DNA of 64,000 bases from Sophora flavescens. Lineage: Eukaryota; Streptophyta; Magnoliopsida; Fabales; Fabaceae. Positions 46,557 through 56,040 of this stretch are shown here, one piece after another (position 1 is the first letter of the stretch; the number at the start of each line of letters is the position of its first letter). Location: the NCBI GenBank assembly GCA_030762895.1, contig CM061067.1:170808518-170872517 (forward strand), read 5' to 3'. Below the pieces are notes generated by a model. It saw only the letters and a list, made by a program, of their open reading frames with translations, had not been told where the DNA came from and made no database searches. The position numbers and the translations under genes are program-made.

Positions 46557-46845
46557 TGCGGAGATTCGCCCGCGAGACCGGGATTCGCCTCGCGACCACG
46601 AAAGCCGATCGTGCGAAAAATGCAAACCTTTCTGGTTCGCCTCGTTAACCTTGTCTCGCCTCGCGAGTATGGAAACCAGAAGCCATCACGCCCAGGCCCT
46701 GATGCTCCTCACGGGCATATTTGAGAAGCACTTTACTGTTTCGCGTCGTGAGAAATTCTCGCCTCGCGAGAGTTCAATTCTCTGAAACAGCAGATTTTTA
46801 ACATTCGCCTCGCGAGACATGTCACGCCTCGCGAACACGCGCAGA
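46557..46845 (+). promoter_or_regulatory. CpG-rich paired palindrome motifs upstream of TATA (5' LTR)
   Basis: Units include TTCGCCCGCGAG, ATTCGCCTCGCGAC, TCTCGCCTCGCGAG, TCTCGCCTCGCGAGAG, ATTCGCCTCGCGAG and CACGCCTCGCGAAC. A CATCACGCCCAGGCCCTGAT module lies at about 46685. The last unit ends roughly 22 bp before TATAAG at 46855-46860. Confidence 0.75.
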
Positions 46846-46854
46846 ACTGATTGG

Positions 46855-46860
46855 TATAAG
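46855..46860 (+). promoter_or_regulatory. LTR TATA box
   Basis: TATAAG follows the motif array with the same spacing as in the related LTRs. Confidence 0.6.
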
Positions 46861-47729
46861 TTGCTGTTTTAGGGTAGAAAAGGGGAGTTTTTTGGGAGTT
46901 TTTGGAGGGGGAAGCACTTGGAGGCTGCGGCTGGGCTAGGGTTCCAACCCTAGAAGGGAGCTGAGTTAGGGGGTTGCTGTGACGACAGTGGGAAGCTTCA
47001 ATGGAGTTCTCCCTTTCCTTCTTTCTCTACTACTTTTCTGGTTTGGCTTTCTCTGTAAATATGAGTAACTAAACCCTGTTTGTTGGGATTATATGTAACC
47101 AAATTGATTGTTATGTATTTATCTTGTCTGATTATTCTGTGTTCATGCCTTCGTATTAGTGATTAATTTTCCATGCTTAATGCTTGTTGTGGCTAGCACC
47201 CCCATGACTTGATTTGTGTTTTGGTATGCAATTGGGAAATTCGTATCAGAACCGGAATTGAATTTAATCAAATAGTAACCCTTTCATCTAGGAATGGAGT
47301 TAGGTTTACTAGTAATCGCATGATCCTTAATCCTAATGCAAATTCATTAATCTAGGCCACCTAAGAAATTAGGGTCTATTAGTGGATTTAGGCTCTTGCC
47401 ATCCGAGGAATCGGGGTTTGAGTAATTTAGTGGATTGATTTTAATATCTGAAGCATGAATGAGAGGTATCTAGTCCTGATAGTACATGAGTTAGAGGTTT
47501 GGTGAAGTCTAGTCCCAACATATCCCTTTCGCACCCCAAGTGTTCGATAGAAATCCTCAAAGAACTTTTCTTTTTCTTTTGTTTGTTTTGATTTCTCTTC
47601 ATAGTCTAGATAGTTGCTGAGTTTGTGAATTGGTAGTTGACATCCAATCCCCGTGGATACGATAACCGGTCTCACCACCGTATTACTTGCACGACTGGGT
47701 ATACTTGCCCAGAACCGTCAACAAGTTTT

Positions 47730-47747
47730 TGGCACCGATTCTTGGGG
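47730..47747 (+). promoter_or_regulatory. Primer binding site, Athila-like
   Basis: TGGCACCGATTCTTGGGG resembles the TGGCGCCG-type primer site of Athila elements with several changes. Confidence 0.65.
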
Positions 47748-47842
47748 ATTGGTTTTGCCAATATCATTATTAACAAAGGAGGCAACTAATTTAGACATTT
47801 TTATTCTTTTTTATTTTTCTGTATATATTTGATCTTTTTCTT

Positions 47843-48646
47843 TTGAGTTGTGTTTGTGCAAGGTGGATGCAGTTCATGGACAATCACTATTATCCACCTG
47901 ATGAGGAAGCCTCAAGTCACGCTTTGGAGGACAACTGGTGTATGGGAGACTGCATGGATTTGATGGATCGTGTTACTCCCGCACAAGTTGACTATATGAC
48001 GGGAAGGCTTATATATAATTTCTTCGAGGAGGATTGGGAAACCTTTTGTTCATATTTACCACCTCCACCACCATGTATGATTCCCATAGAGCCACATGAA
48101 GCAGAATTTGAGAAAAATCTGGTTGTGGGAATGGATCAAATTGAAGATGAAGTGGTGATGGTGGACAAGTCACAAGAAGAGGGAGTACTTTCCACAAGTC
48201 CTTGGGAAATTGAAGAATGGGAATGGAAGGAGCAAACACCGTTGAAAGCTGCTCTAAAACAGTATTCCCAAGAGATATCCGCCTCTGAGGCCAAGGCAAG
48301 AGCCAATTGTGAGAGTATCGAAGCTGTGATGCAGAACTTCAAAACGCAAGTTGAGGAGATTTGCACACAGTTAGTACAAAAGTCACCTGAAGCCCAATTT
48401 GAGGAAAATCTGGTTTGGGGGATAGTTCAAGAGGAAGACGAAGTGGTAGTGGATTCCACCATGCTTGCTAAGGAATCTGAAATTTCTGCATTGGACAAAT
48501 ATGTCGGCTTGCATGCATGTGTGGACATTGGTAAGTTAGTCCCTTCCACTTGTCTGTCAAACTTCCTGGTGAGAATTCCATTTGACCCACTAGGAAGTAA
48601 GTGCATTATTATGGTTGAAGAGGTCAATGGTGCTTTCACACACTGA
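47843..48646 (+). CDS. Unknown acidic 267-residue ORF of a non-autonomous retroelement
   Basis: The frame opens at 47843 (MSCVCARWMQFMDNHYYPP); a second Met 27 bases on (MQFMDNHYY) may be the true start. It is intact and strongly acidic, with a Trp/Glu patch (PWEIEEWEWKEQ) and two similar acidic motifs: EAEFEKNLVVGMDQIEDEVV near residue 88 and EAQFEENLVWGIVQEEDEVV near residue 185, an internal duplication. A helical Ala/Glu/Lys stretch lies between them. The C-terminal part (LSNFLVRIPFDPLGSKCIIM) is more hydrophobic. There is no gag zinc knuckle, protease or polymerase. I do not recognise it. Confidence 0.6.
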   Translation: MSCVCARWMQFMDNHYYPPDEEASSHALEDNWCMGDCMDLMDRVTPAQVDYMTGRLIYNFFEEDWETFCSYLPPPPPCMIPIEPHEAEFEKNLVVGMDQIEDEVVMVDKSQEEGVLSTSPWEIEEWEWKEQTPLKAALKQYSQEISASEAKARANCESIEAVMQNFKTQVEEICTQLVQKSPEAQFEENLVWGIVQEEDEVVVDSTMLAKESEISALDKYVGLHACVDIGKLVPSTCLSNFLVRIPFDPLGSKCIIMVEEVNGAFTH

Positions 48647-50370
48647 CTGGGTGGAGTTGAGGATAAAGTCATACTACTGCTACAATCTCCACTGCAAATA
48701 CCATTTGATCCGGGAGGAGGATCCTAGAACGTCAAGCTAGTGACGTTAAAGAAGCGCTTATTGGGAGGCAACCCAACTTTTCTTAACCCTTCTCTTTAGT
48801 TAGATTTTGTTTTTGACTTTTAACTCTTGAATAATTTGAGAAGATCAAGAGTTTTCTTTTACTAATAAAATTGCCAAGTGATTTCAGGGAAAGAAGGAAG
48901 GAAGAGCAAGAAGACAAGGAAAAAAGCAAAGTCAGCACCCCTCACGGCCGCGACACATTTTCCAACAAGTTTCTGACTGGAATGAGAGCCAGCACCCGCT
49001 ACCGCCTCAGTAAGTTGTTCCAATTTTTTTTTTATCCTCTCTCCAACTTGATTGTTTACATTGGGTACAATGTAAATTTTTAAGCTTGGGGTAGGGGTAT
49101 TTTGCATTTGCATTTTGCATGTTGCATTCATATAGTTTTGCATGATAGTTTGCATGATCACACAATTAAATTGCCCTTGTTTAGATTTTGTATCCAATTG
49201 TGAGAACTAAGTGCCAAATAAATTGAGATAGTGAATTTTTGAACCCAATTTTTTTCATTCTTGTGATATGGCTGCAAATATAAATGTTTGAGATAATCTT
49301 GGATAGTTGATAATTAGCATATGGTTCTATAGATTTGTGTTTCTCATTGAATTTTGAACTACTAAAATGTGAGATTTTGAGCCATAAAGGGGTACTCACT
49401 AAATCTATCCCATTCTTTGTGTTAGAGTGTTATTCCTCTTGGTCTGCTTTCTCTAGAACTTGACTTGAAACCATTTTGAAGCTTAAAAATTTTTGAAAAC
49501 ATTTTTGAAAATGATTGAGGCACTAGGTATTTTTCTGGCCTTCCGAGCTTTGAATGATGAAATGCTACCCCTTAGTTGCCCAATTTTGAGCCTACATGAA
49601 AAAAAAAAAATGCTTTTCTTGGTACCTTGAAATGTGTTGAATGATGCTTGATAAGGGACCTTCTAAAGTATTACAAAAGGGTAAAAAGGTAGTTGAAAAA
49701 AGTTTGGGATGAAAAGAATCAATATTTCTCTTGAGTTGAAAAATCTCCCCTTCTCCAAACAAAAGAAAAAAATATATATAGAGAGAGAAGGGGATGACAA
49801 GAAGAAATGAGAAATAAAAGAAAAAGAAAGAAAAGAAAGGTGGAAAAATAAATCAAAACCCAGAGGTATTTTAGAAGGTACATGCTTTGCAATGTCGATA
49901 CTTTGTTAGCCCTTTTGAAATGTCCTTTTATTGATTTCCCCACCGACGATTAATCCCATGGCCACGTTACAACCAAAGCAAAAGACCTCTTGATTCTTAA
50001 TTGTTTTCATTAATAAAGTAGAGATTTGGTTGATAGTCAAGCCTGTGGTAGAATTCTTTCCTTGAGGAAAATGGAGCGAAATGTTATATACCCCTAAACA
50101 CTTGAGTGAGGTTAGAAAGAGAGCCAAGCAAATGAACAACCTTGGGGTGAGCTTCAAGTGAGAAAGAGTGCCCAAATCAGTGAGAACATGAGTCTAAGGA
50201 ACCTAAGCCTCTAATTGAACTTGAATTGATTGTCTCTTGCTGAATTGTTTGAATTGCCTATTACTTGGATCATTTACTCGGGTTCTTAGTTCACTATCCA
50301 TGTTCTGTTTATTCTATCGGCCTTAGTGATTGCTTGAGGACAAGCAATTGAATAAGCTTTTGGGGTGATT
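48647..50370. other. 3' non-coding part of the non-autonomous element
   Basis: Besides the signature phrase at 48761-48776, there is CCCCTCACGGCCGCGACAC at 48938-48956 (related to the CpG modules) and TAAGCTTGGGGTAGGGG at 49081-49097. Purine-rich runs lie at 49760-49845, and a polypurine-like AAGCTTTTGGGG sits just before the LTR. No gene is supported. Confidence 0.55.
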
Positions 50371-50775
50371 TGATAGTGTGATTTTACATCATATTTTCTA
50401 TATACTTTTGCATGCATTTTTCATATAGATTAGGCATTCTTTATTTGGTTTTTATTAGTTTTTCCCTTGGAACGGGTGAAGCGGTTTCTTGGTGTTGTTT
50501 TCCAGGAATTAATGGGAAAATGCTCAGAATTAGCCTTGATGGAGCTTGGATGAAATAGAGCCTGAAAAGAGAAGAAATTGAGCCAAGCAGAATTCTGGAG
50601 ATTCGCCCCGCGAGACTGGATTCGCCTCGCGACCCTGAAAGCTGACTGTGCCAGAAAATGCAAACCTTTCTGGTTCGCCTCGTTAACCTTGTCTCGCCTC
50701 GCGAGTATGGAAACCAGAAGCCATCACGCCCAGGCCCAGGCCCAGGCCCTCACGCCCAGAAACCTTTACTGTTTA
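50371..50775 (+). repeat. 3' LTR of the non-autonomous element, truncated
   Basis: This matches 46336 onward until CTTTACTGTTT, then the sequence switches to the leader of the minus-strand host element. The CCAGGCCCAGGCCC run at 50734-50755 is locally expanded relative to the 5' LTR. Confidence 0.85.
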
Positions 50776-50952
50776 GTCGTCATAAATCTATACACCACCA
50801 ATCAAATATTGGGTTGGCTGTGCCCAACATCTAAAAGAATAACATGCAGTATTTATAACTCTAACAACAGTCCTATGCGCCCAAGTTTTGATTTTATAAA
50901 AAGCACCATTACCACAGTCCGATTTAGAATTGAACTGCTCTGATACCATAAA
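50776..50952 (-). other. Surviving leader and primer site of the minus-strand element
   Basis: Read on the minus strand, TGGTATCAGAGCAGTTC (50948-50932) lies four bases from the LTR, a Met-tRNA primer site. About 155 bp of leader remain before the deletion junction with the other element's LTR. Confidence 0.75.
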
Positions 50953-51669
50953 TGTAACTCCCATCGTTACATTAGTAACACAAATTAATTTTCTAGTAAA
51001 ACCTTTTAAAATATTTAAATTAAATAATCTAATCATAAATTTTTTCACAAAAGTCACTTATGAAAGTATCTCGTATATTCAAAATAAATGAATAAAGTAT
51101 TAGTGCTAAATAAAACATTATATCCAAATAAAATAAAGCCTCAAAAAAATTAATTAATAAAATCCACATAATTCTTTTACAATTGTTTTTGTCTCAAAAC
51201 ACGGACGTCTAATAAACCCAAAAGAACAAATAAATAAACTATAAGTAATATCTTCAAGACTCTCTCAAAACACTGTATCATCCATCTCATCACCTGCAGA
51301 CTCTGAAAGACAACACCACTAATGAGATTTTTAATCCCAGTAAGTAAACATAGTTCTAAAAGGTTTTCGAAAAGATGTTGCTTTCAGTAAACACGATAAC
51401 CGGAAAAACAACCATGGTAATCCGCCATTTCCAAAATAATATATCTCAAAATAATTTATATAAATTAAGGATAATCAATACAATTTCACAAAATTCATGC
51501 ACAAGTCATAACTTCATCAATAGATATAATCCATCACTAAAGTGCTTATAACATAAATAAAATCATACAAAGGACATCTCTCGTGTCCAAATAATCTCTA
51601 TTTATCATCCAAGTCTCTTTTATTTGATTACCCAGTTTTAGTATATTAACTCATGCCAAATGCTATGGC

Positions 51670-52282
51670 ATCCGCTACCTTCCCCTTCCCGAAGGAGGTA
51701 TCTATAATGGGTCTTCCCCTTTCCGAGGAGGAGGTGTCTGTCTTCCCCTCCAACGAGGAGGTATCTATCATCCCCTTCCCTGAAGGAGGTATCTCTCGTC
51801 ACCTCTAACGAGGAGGTATCTGTCTTCCCCTCTAACGAGGAGGTATTCGTCATCCCCTCTAACGAGGAGGTATCTATCATCCCCTTCCCCGAAGGAGGTA
51901 TTCGTCTTCTCCTCTAACGAGGAGGTATATGTCATCCCTCTAACGAGGAGGTATCTATCATCCCCTTCCCCGAAGGAGGTATTCTGTTTTTCCCCTCTAA
52001 CGAGGAGGTATCATCTTCCCCTCTAACGAGGAGGTGTCTGTCATCCCCTTCCCTGAAGGAGGTATCTGTCTTCCCCCTAACGAGGAGGTATCTGTCTTCC
52101 CCTCTAACGAGGAGGTATCTGTCATCCCCTTCCATGAAGGAGGTATCTGTCTTCTCCACTAACGAGGAGGTATCTGTCTTCCCTCCCAACGAGGAGGTAT
52201 CTGTCATCCCCTCTAACGAGGAGGTATCTATCGTCCCCTCTAACGAGGAGGTATCTGTCTTCCTCTTCCTAGAAGAGGGTAC
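51670..52282. repeat. 27-bp minisatellite in the right LTR
   Basis: About 23 units of CTAACGAGGAGGTATCTGTC plus spacer occur, as in the left LTR. The order of variant units differs between LTRs, so the array has rearranged since insertion. Confidence 0.95.
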
Positions 52283-53385
52283 CTTAACAATCCCAAATAA
52301 TATCTCAAAAACATATTTTGGGCTCCCTCTTCCCAGAAGAGGGTACCTTAACAATCCCAAATAATATCTCAAAAACATATTTTGGGCATATATCACGACC
52401 CTATTACATGACAATGACCTCATACATCAGTCTCAACGCTATAATATCATGACAAGACAAGACAACACTATAACATCATATATAATATAAAAGAGCATGT
52501 CACAACAACACATTCCTTACCAATTAAACATATTCTGTAATGATAATAAAAATTGGAAATGACCCATATTATAATTAATTAAAAACTTGAGTGGAGCATG
52601 ACCCAGGAACCCAAAAAGATTTATTTCTAATATCAAATAAGAATTGTCCATCAGTGAAGTAGAACTTCACGCTCAGTTCAATGAGAATTAGAACTGGCTA
52701 ACGTTTTGTCATCAACAATTAAAAGAAAGGAACTTACAGGCACACAACACGACAATTTCGTACAAAACTATTTTTTTATACAATTAAAGAAAAACATATT
52801 TATTCTGTCAATTCTTATAAACCCCAAAATATTTTAAGAACCTTAAATCAAGAATTAAGAACCCTAAAATTAATTGTACCATGGAAGAGTGAATAAAGAT
52901 GTTTTTACTCACCTCTTGAAGACCACCAAAATGTTATGTGTGCTCCTACGATAAATCTTAACGTCTTAGGAACGATCTCTTCCCCAATCTCTTCTTAGAC
53001 CCATCTTCCCATCAAAGATATCCTCTCAAGGTATAGAACCTCCCTCAACATCCCCCATAGTGTTTTAGAGTTTTTAGGGTTTTCTCAAGTATTAATTTGA
53101 TGTAATTCTCTAATTAGAAGTCCTGAAATTTGAATTTAAAGACCCAATATATTATTTCTTTTTTATTTATTTATTTATTATTAGATAAGACTAACACCAT
53201 CAAATAAAATTGGAAAAGATAATCTAACTATATAATATCCAAAATGTTATTATCAAACTATTTCGGAAAGTATATCAATTTGTTTAACAAAATATCATGT
53301 TGCTATAAATATATTAAAAAACTATAAATCCAAACTATCAATATATTATATAATAAATATTTTATCTAAAATATACATATAATAT

Positions 53386-53395
<10 letters not shown>

Positions 53396-53470
<75 letters not shown>
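53396..53470. repeat. (AT)n microsatellite
   Basis: About 37 uninterrupted TA dinucleotides lie within the right LTR. Confidence 0.97.
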
Positions 53471-53471
<1 letters not shown>

Positions 53472-53717
53472 CTTAATCTAATGATAACATACATAATTAT
53501 AATAAATAAAGGATATTAATGATAAAGGATATTAACGATAACAAAAGATAATTTCTTTTTATTTAACCATATCTACATAAATTAATTACTAATTTGTAAT
53601 CATATAACTATTTTTTGACAAAGTAATCATATAATAATAAACTATAAATATAATAATTTTAATAAATCAATTCCTATTAAATTATCTAGTAGCCAATTTT
53701 TGGGATATTACAAAAAG

Positions 53718-55573
53718 CACGCTCAGACTTTGTCAGCAAGTATGGTAGAATATTGGACCCATTGCATGTTCCGGTGGAAGCCCCCGCTCTGAATGGGTTG
53801 GCCCAATATTGGAATTCAACTTTGAGGTGTTTTGAATTGCCTGACTTAGACATCACTCCGACCATAGAAGAGAATGCTTATATGCTAAGACTGCCAATTC
53901 AAAAGAAGACCCGTGTCTACATGTATTATGGCCAACATGTAACAGATTGGAAGATAGCAAGTCTATTGAAGCTTCAACCGGAACAGATAGAGAAAACGGA
54001 AAAAGGAACCACCAAAGGATTGAAGAGGCGATTTTTGGAAGTGTATCTCAACAAGTTGGCCCAGCAACAACGATGGGTTATTTTCAACAAAGTACTAACC
54101 CTCATGATATATGGGTTGGTGCTCTTTCCTTTTGTACCAGATCTGAATGATCAGTCAGCCATGGATGTTTTCCATAGGGTTGAAGAATATGGTGTGAACC
54201 CGGTCCCTGCTATCTTAGCTGAAACTTTCCTCTCCCTACAGGTTTGTCATTAGAATCAACAAGGGAAACTGCGATGTTGTGCATCAATATTGTATGTCTG
54301 GATCATGACTCACTTGTACGCTCGCAATAAAATTGATAGAACAGATGACCCGCTGAAAGGATTCGCTCGCATGCAACTAAAGCCACGTAAGCTATATGAA
54401 TGGAAACAAGAGTTTGATCAGATCGACCCGCGGTCATTTAGTTGGATGTGTCCATGGTACAATGGAAATTCAGTTGTATTCAGCCGTGGAAGCTTTTCAA
54501 ATGTTCCATTGATGGGTCCCAGAGGTTGTGTATCATATTCACCAGCTTTGGTGATGCGTCAGCTCAAGTGGACACAGGATGAACCCCCCGAAGATCTACT
54601 CGGTAGGGCATTCTTCCTATACCAAGAAAGTGATAGCATCAAGAGTCAAACAATAGCAGCAAGGTCAGCATGTAATGATGTTCATATGAAAGGAACTGAT
54701 GAATTAGGAAGGCGAATCATAGCTCACACAAAAAGATATGAAGTATGGAGAAAAGCAAGAAGAGGTTACCCCCCAGGACCGGCATCCCCTCTCCGTAGTG
54801 AAAATAATCCTCTTACCGATGATCAAATGTTGAAAGAAATTGAAATTTTAAAAGCTCAGATGAGGGTTTTGGATGAGAAGAGCCAAGCCGTCGAAGTAAC
54901 TATTGTCACACTCCGAAGCCAAGTGCAGAAGCTAAGTTTACAGATTGAGCATTTGAAAAACGAAGGTGCCGATGCCTACGAAGCCCCAAGTCCTGCAAAA
55001 AGGGCAAGAAAAGAAAAAGAAGCATAAATTCAAGAGCTGCTGGCAAAGGTAGAATATCAAGAAAAGATGCTTGTCAAACTTCAAAGGAAGAAAAAAGAGC
55101 TCAAGACAAACGTAGGGGTTCATGTTGAAACAATACAAATACTAGAGGAGAGAGTTGTATCCCTATAAGAATCCTTGGCCCAAATAGAATTGTACTTTGA
55201 TCGAGGATGGAACGAAGCAGCCAAGTATCGTGAGCTACTAGCGGAGGCTAACATGAGAGAGAATTGGCTCAGAGCCAAAATAAAAGACACTGAAAGAGTT
55301 GAAGCTCAACGTCACGCAGAATGGGTAAAGGGAGGGAAATTAGTAGTGAAGCATGTAATGAATGAAAAGGAAGCATGGAAAAGAAAATACGAGGACATGA
55401 TGGATAAGCTCCAATATCACACTTCCAAGCTGGTGGAGCGATTTGAAGAAGCATCCATCCACATTCGTATGAACCATTTCCTTCAGATACCGCCAAAGGT
55501 GTTCGAGTTTTTCAATCATTTTGGGAAACTAGCCAAAGGGTTCAGGAAAAAGAAGAAGAGACTTTTAACATAA
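53718..55573 (+). pseudogene. Ogre ORF1 continuation (DUF7745-like) with coiled coil
   Basis: The frame resumes after the insertion with ARSDFVSKYGRILDPLHV, then ALNGLAQYWNSTLRCFELPD and LDITPTIEENAYM, which fits the plant-mobile/DUF7745-like N-terminal part of Ogre ORF1. It closes at 54251-54253 and continues in another frame from about 54280 (DDPLKGFARMQLKP, NVPLMGPRGCVSYSPALVMR). A basic and Glu-rich coiled coil follows (LKEIEILKAQMRVLDEKSQ-like heptads from 54830) to TAA 55025-55027. A last coiled-coil stretch spans 55175-55573 (AEANMRENWLRAKIKDTER). Two or three stops or shifts break it. Its role in the element is not known. Confidence 0.65.
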
Positions 55574-56040
55574 TGCTTTGTGGACCTCGGAGAGAGATGG
55601 AAACTATCAACGTGTTTCTTTTATTTTGATCAAAGACTCATGATTTGTACCGAAATATTTATAATGGAATGGAATTTTTCGTCAATGTTTGTTGAGCGTT
55701 TTTTAGATGATATCTATCGAGGAGTGCGTTCTCCCTTAGATACGTCATCAACTATATTTTTACCCTAAAAACAACGTGTTTTCTGCGTAAAAATAAGAAC
55801 GTTGCTAGTACGGGTGTGGTCTATCGAGGAGTGGATTCTCCCTTGGACTTGACACCAACTGCATTCAAGCTAAAAGGGAACCATACCACTAGATTTGATT
55901 GCAGGATGAGTATTCTTGCTATAGGTATATACGACAGTCTTCCTAAGAGCACTCTCCCGATCAAACAAAGGGTGTTAACTTGCACATGCATACACACACA
56001 CACACACAAATTTTGGGTTTACTAATGATATTATTGAATG
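55574..56040. other. Ogre ORF1-ORF2 spacer
   Basis: A direct repeat starting TATCGAGGAGTG occurs at 55711 and 55822. A (CA)n run lies at 55989-56009, and an acceptor-like TGCTTTACAG at 56039-56048 precedes the next coding segment. Gag and protease of Ogre ORF2 should lie about here but are not found. Confidence 0.5.

Larger units (their letters stand above)
46336..47723 (+). repeat. 5' LTR of the non-autonomous element
   Basis: It runs from TGATAGTG to CCGTCAACA, six bases before the primer site. It matches 50371-50775 over its first 440 bases. It contains the CpG-rich motif array and a TATAAG box. Confidence 0.85.
46336..50775 (+). mobile_element. Non-autonomous Athila-like LTR element, 3' truncated
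   Basis: The LTR starts TGATAGTGTGATTTTACATC at 46336 and again at 50371. The primer site TGGCACCGATTCTTGGGG follows the 5' LTR. The internal region (47724-50370) has one unknown ORF, no gag or pol, and signature phrases of Athila-like 3' regions: TTGGGAGGCAACCCAA at 48761-48776 and GCTTGAGGACAAGCAA near 50332. It is inserted in the left LTR of the 43543 element. The 3' LTR is cut at about 50775, so only the left target copy (ACCCA) can be guessed. Confidence 0.85.
43543..53712 (-). mobile_element. Gypsy-like (Tekay/Del-type) element inserted in Ogre, internal region deleted
   Basis: The ends TGTAACGTCC...GGATATTACA are inverted, and AAAAG flanks both sides (43538-43542 and 53713-53717), a perfect 5-bp target duplication. 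The primer site lies on the minus strand next to the right LTR (TGGTATCAGAGCAGTTC, complement of 50932-50948), fixing orientation. LTRs starting TGTAAyrtCC with a Met-tRNA site resemble Tekay/Del chromoviruses, but no coding region survives to confirm it. The left LTR is cut short at 46335, and only 177 bp of internal DNA remain. Two other elements are nested inside. Confidence 0.85.
50953..53712 (-). repeat. Right LTR (element 5' LTR), 2,760 bp, complete
   Basis: It runs from TGTAACTCCC to GGATATTACA. It contains the 27-bp minisatellite, a duplicated 82-bp segment with GAAGAGGGTACCTTAACAAT (52271 and 52333), and a long AT dinucleotide tract. The part beyond 52567 has no counterpart in the truncated left LTR. 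Confidence 0.88.
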
